Shown piece by piece: positions 21,063-28,146 of a stretch of DNA of 28,146 nucleotides (positions within the stretch are counted from its first letter, which is position 1; each line of letters starts with the position of its first letter). Source of the stretch: an uncultured Eubacteriales bacterium. GTDB lineage: Bacteria > Bacillota > Clostridia > Christensenellales > Borkfalkiaceae. A program made the translations under genes and the position numbers. The stretch is taken from positions 1-28,146 of the forward strand of contig CATJZR010000093.1 of assembly GCA_949745625.1 (NCBI GenBank), written 5' to 3'. The notes beneath the pieces are model-generated. The model was not told where the DNA came from, did not search any database, and saw only the letters and a program-made list of their open reading frames with translations.

Positions 21063-23669
21063 ATGAGTAAAATCGTTTACAGGTCGAACAGCGAAGAAGC
21101 TGCCCCCGCAGCGGAAACCGTTTCCGAAACGGCGGCAACCGCAGCTACTGTGGCAGAGGCTGTGCCCGCGGATACGTTCGACAAAGAAAAGATAATCAAA
21201 TACTTTAAAAAGCACCCCAAAAAGACAGTGACAACGAAAGTTGACAGATTTTCGCCGAGCCTTAAAAAGGGACTTACCACCGCGCAGGTTCAGACGAGGT
21301 TTACGCAGTTTCTGTTCAACGACACAAACAAAAAGTATTCCCGCTCTTACACGAGCATCTTTATCGGCAATATATGTACCTTCTTTAACCTTTTGTGCCT
21401 TATTGCGGGTATTTCGCTGTTTATTGCGGGAACGAAGGGAATTACAAACTACCTCGTTATTTTTATTACGCTTGCGAATATCGGAATAGGCATTATTCAG
21501 GAAATCCGCTCGAAGTTGTCGATTGATAAGCTGTCGATTTTGGCATCTAATTCAATTAAAACGATACGCGACGGCGAAACGATGGAAATACCGGTAAGCG
21601 AAATAGTTATGGACGACGTAATTATTTTAGAGCTTGGCAATCAGGTACCAGCCGACTGTATTCTTGCCGAAGGCTCGGTCGAGGTAAACGAAAGCCTGCT
21701 GACTGGCGAATCGGTTGCCATAAAAAAGAACGTTGGCGATACCCTTTATGCCGGTAGCTTTATTTCGAGCGGCAGCGGTAAATTCAGAGTTGACAAGGTT
21801 GGAAGAGAAACTTACCTTGAAAAGTTGACCTCGAAAGCTAAAAAATACAAAAAGCCGAAGTCTGAGCTTATGAACTCGACGAAGCTTATTATCAAGGCGG
21901 TATCCTTTCTCATATTCCCCATAGCTATATGGATGTTTTTCGTAACCAAGGGCGATACCACCACCATTCCCGACACCGTAACGAATTTTATATTCGACGC
22001 GAATATAAACTATGCAATACAGCGAACCTGCTCGGTAGTTATAGGCATGATTCCCTCGGGTATGCTGCTTTTAACGAGTATCGCGCTTGCGCTCGGTATC
22101 TTGAGGCTTGCAAAAAATCAGACGCTCGTGCAGGATATGTATTCGCTTGAAATGTTGGCAAGAGTCAACGTGCTTTGCCTGGACAAGACGGGCACTATTA
22201 CCGACGGCAGAATGAGGGTCAACGACTGCGTAATACTCAACACCGTAGGGGAATACTCGCTGAACGACATTATGGGCAGTATGCTTGCAGCCTTGGACGA
22301 CAATAACCAAACGTCGATTGCGCTACACAACCATTTCGGTATAAGCGACGCACTTTCACCGATTGCAACCATACCTTTCTCATCCAAAAGAAAGCTTTCG
22401 GCAGTCACGTTCGAGGATGCGGGAACCTTCGTTATGGGCGCACCCGAATTCGTTTTGAAACCCTACCCCGCAAAGGTAGAAAAGATTGTTAAAAGCTACG
22501 CACAAATGGGACTCAGGGTAATAGTACTTGCCTCCTCCCCCGTGCCTATCGTCGGCGACAAGCTGCCCGCGGTTTTAAAGCCCGTTGCGGTCATATCCAT
22601 TGCGGACAATATCCGCGAGGACGCGATTGAAACGATAGGCTGGTTCAAGGACAACGACGTTGCGGTCAAGGTAATTTCGGGCGACAATCCCGTTACCGTA
22701 TGCGAGGTTGCAAAGCGCGCGGGAATTAAGGACGCCGACAAATACATTTCGCTTGAAGGACTGAACGAAAAGGAAGTTGAAAGCGTTGCCAACAAATATA
22801 CCGTTTTCGGCAGAGTTTCGCCTGAGCAAAAAGCTATTTTGGTACGTTCGATAAAGTCCGAAGGCAACACCGTTGCAATGACGGGAGACGGCGTTAACGA
22901 CATTTTGGCGCTTAAGGAAGCCGACTGTGCAATATCGGTTGCGTCGGGAAGCGAGGCAGCGCGCAACGTAAGCCACATAGTGCTTATGGACAACAACTTC
23001 AACAATATGCCTAAGGTGGTCGCCGAGGGCAGAAGGGTTATAAACAATATTAAAAACTCCTCCTCGCTCTACCTTATGAAAACGCTGTTTACGGCAATAC
23101 TTGCAATAATTTTCTGCGCAATAGGCGAGGCATATATGTTTATGCCCAAGAACGTACTGTTACTGGAAATTACGGTTATTGCAATCCCCTCCTTCTTCCT
23201 CTCACTACAACCCAATAAAGAGCGAGTGCAGGGAAAATTTATTACACACGTTATGAGCGGGGCGGTCGCAGGTGCGCTGACTATGCTGATATGCGTTATG
23301 TCTATGTATATAACTAATGTTGCCGACCCTGACGAATTCGGTACGCACTACAAGGCAATGTGTATGATGGCGCTGACATTCTCTGGCCTTGTTATGGTAT
23401 TCAGAACGTGTAAGCCGTTGAACGTGTACCGCGCAGTGCTTTGTCTGAGCGTACTTGCCGTAACTATTATATGCTTTGCCATTCCTCAACTCGGCAATAT
23501 GTTCTACGACGACTGGGCAGGACTTAAATGGGACTACGCAAAGATACTCATACTCGTCGTAGTTCTGGAAGCGGCTTTCCCCATATCGGGCTGGATTATA
23601 GAGCTTATGCATTTAATCTTCCCTTCCTCTACAGGTAAACACCGCCGTAAGGAAGAAAACGCAAAATAA
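21063..23669 (+). CDS. CtpE/Exp7-like cation-transporting P-type ATPase
   Basis: This 868-residue membrane pump has the full P-type core. The actuator loop is LTGES (213-217). The membrane-4 signature is GMIPSGMLLLTS (328-339). The phosphorylation site is DKTGT with Asp374. MGAPEFVL (458-465) stands at the KGAxE position, then come KVISGDNPVT (536-545) and hinge TGDGVND (607-613). About ten membrane spans are visible. The overall pattern, including LVQDMYSLEMLARVNVLCLDKTGT, matches the CtpE/Exp7 group rather than heavy-metal or Kdp pumps. CtpE is linked to calcium, but the ion here is not deducible. The first 40 residues are an unusual Ala/Glu/Thr-rich tail (EEAAPAAETVSETAATAATV) before the conserved region. 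The ribosome site is weak (GTGGG). It is transcribed alone, divergent from serS. Confidence 0.9.
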   Translation: MSKIVYRSNSEEAAPAAETVSETAATAATVAEAVPADTFDKEKIIKYFKKHPKKTVTTKVDRFSPSLKKGLTTAQVQTRFTQFLFNDTNKKYSRSYTSIFIGNICTFFNLLCLIAGISLFIAGTKGITNYLVIFITLANIGIGIIQEIRSKLSIDKLSILASNSIKTIRDGETMEIPVSEIVMDDVIILELGNQVPADCILAEGSVEVNESLLTGESVAIKKNVGDTLYAGSFISSGSGKFRVDKVGRETYLEKLTSKAKKYKKPKSELMNSTKLIIKAVSFLIFPIAIWMFFVTKGDTTTIPDTVTNFIFDANINYAIQRTCSVVIGMIPSGMLLLTSIALALGILRLAKNQTLVQDMYSLEMLARVNVLCLDKTGTITDGRMRVNDCVILNTVGEYSLNDIMGSMLAALDDNNQTSIALHNHFGISDALSPIATIPFSSKRKLSAVTFEDAGTFVMGAPEFVLKPYPAKVEKIVKSYAQMGLRVIVLASSPVPIVGDKLPAVLKPVAVISIADNIREDAIETIGWFKDNDVAVKVISGDNPVTVCEVAKRAGIKDADKYISLEGLNEKEVESVANKYTVFGRVSPEQKAILVRSIKSEGNTVAMTGDGVNDILALKEADCAISVASGSEAARNVSHIVLMDNNFNNMPKVVAEGRRVINNIKNSSSLYLMKTLFTAILAIIFCAIGEAYMFMPKNVLLLEITVIAIPSFFLSLQPNKERVQGKFITHVMSGAVAGALTMLICVMSMYITNVADPDEFGTHYKAMCMMALTFSGLVMVFRTCKPLNVYRAVLCLSVLAVTIICFAIPQLGNMFYDDWAGLKWDYAKILILVVVLEAAFPISGWIIELMHLIFPSSTGKHRRKEENAK

Positions 23670-23672
23670 CTT

Positions 23673-23702
23673 AAAAAGACCGTGCTTGGCACGGTCTTTT
23701 TT
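23673..23702 (+). terminator. Terminator of the P-type ATPase
   Basis: AAAAAGACCGTGC, loop TTG, GCACGGTCTTTTTT, directly after the stop codon. Confidence 0.95.
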
Positions 23703-23865
23703 GAACAAAAAATTATAAAGTGCAATATTTATAATTTACATCGCGAATACGCCGCAAGTTTTTCGACTGTATTACTTGCACAAGCTCAACACTACCGACG
23801 AAACTGCTGAAATTATACTGTAAATAATCAAGGTAGTAGTTCTTAACAAAGTTTCTTTACGACGG

Positions 23866-24130
23866 TTAACCAGCATAACCCGTTATCGGCAATAAGATTT
23901 TCATTGCCTGTCCGTCCGTTGCTATCATTTGCTTAATATACTGCCCGCGTGCACGCGGCGCTTCTTTGCTTCTGCATTCAACGGTATCCCGATATTCATC
24001 TGTATAGGCGTGATTATTATCGTCAACGTATTTATATACCATGATAAAACGCCCGCTACTTTTTAGTAACGGCAAAAACACAAGAAATTACTAAAACTGC
24101 TTTTGTATATTTCTTTTCCATATTCATCAT
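23866..24130 (-). pseudogene. Small exported-protein gene broken by a frameshift
   Basis: The ATG at 24130 begins a short frame (MMNMEKKYTKAVLVISCVFA, a plausible signal peptide) that stops at 24056 after 24 residues. In the +1 frame the sequence continues without break as SSGRFIMVYKYVDDNNHAY, DEYRDTVECRSKEAPRARG, IKQMIATDGQAMKILLP to a stop at 23866. Loss of one A from the A5 tract at 24060-24064 would join them into one protein of about 84 residues. The upstream promoter is good, so the gene was functional recently, or the shift is a slippage or sequencing matter. The family is unknown. An ATG at 24042 could give only a 58-residue protein without the signal. The spacer 23703-23865 holds nothing I can name. 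Confidence 0.6.
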
Positions 24131-24137
24131 TTACATA

Positions 24138-24166
24138 ATAATATCACGTATCGCGCACTTTTACAA
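24138..24166 (-). promoter_or_regulatory. Promoter of the frameshifted small gene
   Basis: Minus-strand TTGTAA (24161-24166), 17 bases, TATTAT (24138-24143), with only 7 bases to the ATG at 24130: the same leaderless layout as at 18583. Confidence 0.55.
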
Positions 24167-24204
24167 ACCGTAAAACGGCATATTTTTGCTCGGAAAGTCG
24201 GACA

Positions 24205-25329
24205 TCAGTCTGAAGGCTTTTTTTCTATTTTAATTAACTTTTTTATGCTGTTTTCAATTTTTTCAAATAACTTAATAATATATTTGCCTATCAGCAACTC
24301 GTACACTACGTCAACCGCTATACCCAACACAAACAGGCATAACATATTGGGAAAAAGCAATAAAAACCGTGCCCAAAACGGTTTTGCGACGGCTATCAAC
24401 GCACCGCGGTACGGTGAAATAAGCAAATTATTTGAATGAAGCAGATATACGGCAAGCGTATGCCCCGCAACCATAGATATTCCGTTTCTTGACAATGATA
24501 AATTCATTCTTACGAATGGTATAAACAAACTTACCGATGAGATTACTATCAGCGGATTGTTATATGCAAAAAAGTGAAATACAAGTTTCCCATTGCCGCT
24601 TACGAAATAAATTATTTGTATCACTGCAAAATTTAAAAGTGTTGCACCCGCCCAAATAAAGTATAAATATCGCGTTTTAAGCTTTATATCGTTCCTGTAC
24701 AATGAGATAAATCTGCCGTAAAGATAAACGACCCACGCCCACAAAGGCAAAAATCCTTCACCCGTGCCGAAATAAGGATAAAATATATCCGCAACAAAAC
24801 CGCCTGCAACAAAAAATGTTATGCTTACAAACATAAAATATTTAACACCCGATTTTGATAACGACTGCGCGAACGAATTTAAAAGCGGAGACATAATACA
24901 CAGCAGGATATAGACAATGACGAACCAGTATTTGGAAATTGCACCGATGAACGTAATAAAAAAATCTGTAACCGAGTCGGGACTATATATTCCGACAGCG
25001 AAAGCAATGAGCTGCGAAATAAGCCAATAGAAATATACCTTGAATAGCAGCGACAAAATTTTTGACAAACGAAAATTTATTCTGAAAAATCCCGAAATCA
25101 AAAAGAATAGATTGACACCAATCATAAATAAGTTATTAAAAAACGATAGTGAAACATACTCATGCGCAGGTATAATTTCACTTTCAATGCGCTTTAAACC
25201 AATATTAGACTGTATAAGGTGCAGTCCGACAATAAAAAGCATAGCCAAAATACGCAATAAATCCATTGACGCATTGCGCTGTTTTGTTTTATTTTCTGTT
25301 AAATTCATCTCTGTCACATTATTCTGCAT
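24205..25329 (-). CDS. Acyltransferase-3 family membrane protein
   Basis: This 374-residue protein has about ten hydrophobic spans and the acyltransferase-3 motif R-x10-H: Arg26 to His37 in LLRILAMLFIVGLHL. YLLHSNNL near the C-terminus is the second conserved region. Members move O-acetyl or other acyl groups across the membrane onto surface sugars, peptidoglycan or exopolysaccharide. The lineup here (SFFNNLFMIGVNLFFLISGFF early, a long lysine-rich C-terminus) fits sugar O-acetylation, but the acceptor is unknown. Neither the ATG at 25329 nor the one at 25308 has a good ribosome site; I kept the longer form. The gene is clearly more AT-rich than its neighbours gyrA and the ATPase, with many AAA/TTT/ATA codons, which may mean acquisition from another genome. 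Confidence 0.85.
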   Translation of the reverse strand: MQNNVTEMNLTENKTKQRNASMDLLRILAMLFIVGLHLIQSNIGLKRIESEIIPAHEYVSLSFFNNLFMIGVNLFFLISGFFRINFRLSKILSLLFKVYFYWLISQLIAFAVGIYSPDSVTDFFITFIGAISKYWFVIVYILLCIMSPLLNSFAQSLSKSGVKYFMFVSITFFVAGGFVADIFYPYFGTGEGFLPLWAWVVYLYGRFISLYRNDIKLKTRYLYFIWAGATLLNFAVIQIIYFVSGNGKLVFHFFAYNNPLIVISSVSLFIPFVRMNLSLSRNGISMVAGHTLAVYLLHSNNLLISPYRGALIAVAKPFWARFLLLFPNMLCLFVLGIAVDVVYELLIGKYIIKLFEKIENSIKKLIKIEKKPSD

Positions 25330-25362
25330 ATTCCGAATTATTTATTCACCTGTAATACGATT

Positions 25363-25394
25363 AAGCCGACAGAATATTATAGTTCTGTCGGCTT
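25363..25394 (-). terminator. Hairpin between gyrA and the acyltransferase gene
   Basis: A 12-bp perfect stem AAGCCGACAGAA/TTCTGTCGGCTT with an 8-base loop, 6 bases after the gyrA stop. The T-run lies on the plus-strand side, so it would stop antisense transcription well and gyrA transcription less well. Confidence 0.65.
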
Positions 25395-25400
25395 CTTTTT

Positions 25401-27980
25401 TTATTCGTCTATTTCGTCAACACCAAGACCCTTTTCCGCTTCTATAGCGGGGGGTGCGGGTACGACCTCGGGCGCTGCTTCGGCAAGCGCTTCGGCGGCC
25501 TCGTCCTCGTCCTTAGCAGTAAGCGCAACAGTCGCGACTACACCGTTTCTAAGGCGCATAAGTCTTACGCTCTTGGTATTTCTGCCGATATGCGAAATAC
25601 TGTCGCAATGCATTCTTATAATCGTGCCATTGTCGGAAATAAGCATTACGTCATCCGCGTCGGTGACCTGCTTCATGTTTACAAGATAGCCCGTAACCTC
25701 ATTGAAGATACCTGCCTTTATGCCCTTTCCTGCTCTGCCCTGGACTCTGTAATCCTCTATGTCGCTGCGCTTGCCGTAGCCGTTAGAGGTAACTGTAAGT
25801 ACGTCCTTCGTTTCGTCTACCACTAGCATATCGACAAGGCAGTCGCTTTTATCAAGCTTCATTGCCTTGACACCTGCGGTATCTCTGCCCATCGAGCGGA
25901 TATGACGCTCGTCGAAACGGATACATTTACCCGAACGCGACGCAATCATAATTTCGTTGTGTCCGGTCGTAAGCACTACCGACATAAGGTCGTCACCTTC
26001 GTTGAGCTTGATTGCTATTTTACCGTTTTTATTGATATGGTTAAATTCGCTGAGGCGCGTTTTCTTTATCAGTCCGTTACGCGTTGCAAACGCAATAGTA
26101 CCGCGCATATCCGACTGCACGGGCATAAGCGTGTTTATCTTTTCGTCCTGAGCAATCTGGACGATATTTACAACCGCTCTGCCGCGGGCGATACGCGTTG
26201 CCTCTGGAATTTCGTAAGCCTTAATGCGATACACTCTACCCTTGTTGGAGAAAAGCAGAATATCGTCGTGTGAGGAGCAGACAAACATTCTTTCCACGAA
26301 ATCCTCTTCCTTGGGCTTGTGCGCCGTAATTCCCTTACCGCCGCGATTCTGCGCGTGGTATTCGGAAACGGGAAGCCTCTTTACATAGCCCGTATGAGTC
26401 ATCGAAATAACCACCTGTTCGATAGGAATGAGGTCTGCATCGACAATTTCGCCATCCAAATCGACCGCAATTTCCGTTCTCCTCTCGGATGGATATTTAC
26501 GCTTGATTTCAAGAAGGTCGTTCTTAATAATTTCAAGTACCCGGCTCTCGTGAGCGAGTATGTCCTTGAAGTCCGCAATCATAAGCTCGAGAGTGTTAAG
26601 CTCTTCTTTAAGCTTATCTACTTCGAGGTGAGACAGTCTGTAAAGTCTCAATTCCGCAACCGCGTTCGCCTGTCTTTCGTCAAGCTCGAACTTGGCGGTC
26701 AGCTTCTGTACGCAGTCTGCCTTGTCCTTTGCCTCGCGGCAGACCTTGACGACCTCGTCAATGCTTGCCTGCGCAATTACAAGTCCCCGCAATATGTGTG
26801 CGCGCTCCTCCGTCTTATTTAAATCGAAACGCGTACGGCGTGTGATTATCTCTTTTTGATGTTCGAGATAGTAATATATAAATTCTCTTAAATTAAGTAT
26901 TTTCGGCGTGCCGTCGACAAGCGCAAGCATGCAAAGCCCGTCGGAAATTTGCAGGTTTGTATGCTTGTAAAGCGTATTCAGAACAACCTGCGGGTTCGCG
27001 TCCTTTTTAAGCTCGATAACGATACGCATACCGTCTCTGTCGGACTCTTCGCGAATGTCGGAAATGCCCTCAATCTTCTTGTCCTTTACAAGGTCAGCCA
27101 TATTTTCTATAAGCTTTGCCTTGTTGACCTGATAGGGGATTTCGGTAACTACTATACGGTTGCGGACTATATTACCGCTTTTATACTCTTCTACTTCGCA
27201 GCGGGAACGGATAATTATGCTGCCCCTGCCCGTTCGGTATGCGCGCTTTATGCCCGTTCTGCCCATAATCAGCGCTCCGGTAGGGAAATCGGGTGCTGGA
27301 ATATACTGCATAAGCTCGTCAACGTCGATTTCGGGGTTTTCAATCATTGCGACAACACCGTCGATTACTTCGCCGAGGTTGTGCGGGGGAATGTTGGTAG
27401 CCATACCGACCGCAATACCGTCCGAACCGTTAACGAGCATGTTGGGGAAGCGCGACGGCAAAACCGTGGGCTGCATACCCGTATCGTCGAAGGTCGGATA
27501 AAAGTCGACCGTTTCCTTGTCGAGATCGCGAAGCATTTCCGAAGAGAGCTTGGAAAGCCTTGCTTCGGTATACCTCATTGCCGCGGCGGGGTCGCCGTCG
27601 ACCGAGCCGAAGTTACCGTGGCCCTCTATAAGCGGGAAGTTTATCGAGAAATCCTGCGCAAGTCTTACCAGCGCGTCGTAAACCGAGCTGTCGCCGTGCG
27701 GGTGATATTTACCGAGACAGTCACCGACGATACGCGCGCATTTTCTGAACGCCTTGTCGGAATACAGACCCAGCTCGTGCATGGAATAGAGAATACGCCT
27801 ATGGACGGGTTTAAGCCCGTCTCTTACGTCGGGAATGGCTCGGGATACGTTGACCGCCATTGCATAGGCGATAAACGATTTTTTAAGATCTTCGTCGCCC
27901 TCGACGTCTAAAAACTTGGTCATAGCAAGAGTTTTTACAAACTCTTCGGTAAGCTCGGCACTCGTTTCTTTTTTAGCCAT
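25401..27980 (-). CDS. gyrA: DNA gyrase subunit A
   Basis: This 859-residue subunit cuts and rejoins DNA in the gyrase A2B2 complex, which introduces negative supercoils. The winged-helix core begins RAIPDVRDGLKPVHRR. The catalytic tyrosine is Tyr137 in AAAMRYTEAR. The quinolone pocket reads GKYHPHGDSSVYDALVRLAQ, with Ser98 and Asp102 at the positions of E. coli Ser83 and Asp87, the drug-sensitive form. The C-terminal pinwheel contains the GyrA-box QNRGGKG (544-550), which tells gyrase A from ParC; Asn replaces the usual Arg at its second position. The acidic C-terminal tail (DEDEAAEALAEAAPE, VDEIDE) is of the regulatory type. GGAGGG stands 5 bases before the ATG, 11 bases after gyrB. An N-terminal extension of about 15 residues precedes the conserved start. 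Confidence 0.98.
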   Translation of the reverse strand: MAKKETSAELTEEFVKTLAMTKFLDVEGDEDLKKSFIAYAMAVNVSRAIPDVRDGLKPVHRRILYSMHELGLYSDKAFRKCARIVGDCLGKYHPHGDSSVYDALVRLAQDFSINFPLIEGHGNFGSVDGDPAAAMRYTEARLSKLSSEMLRDLDKETVDFYPTFDDTGMQPTVLPSRFPNMLVNGSDGIAVGMATNIPPHNLGEVIDGVVAMIENPEIDVDELMQYIPAPDFPTGALIMGRTGIKRAYRTGRGSIIIRSRCEVEEYKSGNIVRNRIVVTEIPYQVNKAKLIENMADLVKDKKIEGISDIREESDRDGMRIVIELKKDANPQVVLNTLYKHTNLQISDGLCMLALVDGTPKILNLREFIYYYLEHQKEIITRRTRFDLNKTEERAHILRGLVIAQASIDEVVKVCREAKDKADCVQKLTAKFELDERQANAVAELRLYRLSHLEVDKLKEELNTLELMIADFKDILAHESRVLEIIKNDLLEIKRKYPSERRTEIAVDLDGEIVDADLIPIEQVVISMTHTGYVKRLPVSEYHAQNRGGKGITAHKPKEEDFVERMFVCSSHDDILLFSNKGRVYRIKAYEIPEATRIARGRAVVNIVQIAQDEKINTLMPVQSDMRGTIAFATRNGLIKKTRLSEFNHINKNGKIAIKLNEGDDLMSVVLTTGHNEIMIASRSGKCIRFDERHIRSMGRDTAGVKAMKLDKSDCLVDMLVVDETKDVLTVTSNGYGKRSDIEDYRVQGRAGKGIKAGIFNEVTGYLVNMKQVTDADDVMLISDNGTIIRMHCDSISHIGRNTKSVRLMRLRNGVVATVALTAKDEDEAAEALAEAAPEVVPAPPAIEAEKGLGVDEIDE

Positions 27981-27991
27981 CTTTTCCCTCC

Positions 27992-28146
27992 TTATACGTC
28001 AAGCTCTTCTACGAGCTTAGCGTTTTCTTCTATGAACTGGCGTCTGAGTTCGGGTTGCTCGCCCATTAAAAGCGAGAAATACTTGTCCGCTTCTACAGCG
28101 TCCTCTACGTTGATGCGGGCGAGCGTGCGGCGCGCGGGGTCCATAG
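27992..28146 (-). CDS. gyrB: DNA gyrase subunit B, C-terminal end only
   Basis: The visible last 51 codons read MDPARRTLARINVEDAVEAD, then KYFSLLMGEQPELRRQFIEENA and end LDV. This is the conserved TOPRIM/tail end of GyrB (DPxxRTL, LMGxxxxxRRxFIEENA). The rest of the gene lies off the right edge. gyrA follows after 11 bases, so both subunits come from one message. ParE ends in a similar way, but the partner is GyrA by its GyrA-box. Confidence 0.95.
   Translation of the reverse strand, partial: MDPARRTLARINVEDAVEADKYFSLLMGEQPELRRQFIEENAKLVEELDV

Noticed and set aside
26949..27911. Long plus-strand frame opposite gyrA
   Set aside because: It is a mirror of the well-conserved gyrA coding strand; it has no ribosome site and unlikely composition.
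1..28146. CRISPR array, toxin-antitoxin pair or defence island
   Set aside because: No regularly spaced short repeats, no Cas-like, nuclease-helicase or toxin-type gene pairs. The genes are core and envelope functions.

Overview
This is a chromosomal window from an anaerobic-type Firmicute, most likely class Clostridia. The evidence is gyrB-gyrA in tandem, a SpoVB-type flippase, Gram-positive style lipoproteins, LysM and NodB cell-wall genes, sigma-A-like TTGACA/TATAAT promoters, strong AAGGAGG-type ribosome sites and many U-tailed terminators. Base composition is mid-range by eye, with AT-rich spacers. A Christensenellales-like uncultured lineage would fit the small unknown proteins and the huge lipoproteins, but that is a guess. 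I see no prophage, CRISPR array, intact transposase or defence island.

Left part (1-5431, all minus strand): the start of an unknown gene; a 39-residue peptide gene with its own promoter and terminator; galE overlapping an alpha/beta-hydrolase esterase; a 119-residue unknown protein overlapping a DUF4874/DUF4832-type lipoprotein that ends in a CBM9-like module; and tRNA-Thr(CGU). Sugar-nucleotide and surface-glycan work is the common theme.

Middle (5480-15409): a membrane-anchored SPOR-like protein and a NodB deacetylase (plus), a metallophosphoesterase, a cysteine-containing unknown protein and a LysM protein (minus), a SpoVB-like flippase (plus), a TSUP transporter split into two half-size genes (minus), and a 1378-residue surface protein with three related beta-rich modules, a lipobox and a C-terminal membrane span (plus). 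Most of these act at the envelope.

Right part (15410-28146): a gene-poor decayed stretch of about 880 bp; an RsmF-like rRNA methyltransferase overlapping a DEDDh exonuclease with a BRCT-like tail; a glycosyltransferase-like protein; serS; a CtpE/Exp7-like P-type ATPase; a frameshifted small secreted-protein gene; an acyltransferase-3 membrane protein; gyrA and the end of gyrB. Two inverted copies of a ~260-bp repeat (15645-15898 and 19317-19586) bracket the methyltransferase, exonuclease and glycosyltransferase-like genes.

The most interesting signals are: (i) several genes with a good -10 box only 6-8 bases before the ATG and no ribosome site, which suggests leaderless mRNAs alongside normal ones; (ii) the inverted repeat pair carrying a 60-codon ORF that is intact in one copy and broken in the other; (iii) a near-perfect 20-bp palindrome inside the serS promoter; (iv) the large dual-anchored surface protein; (v) the A5-tract frameshift in a small exported protein. 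No complete new system can be claimed from this window alone.
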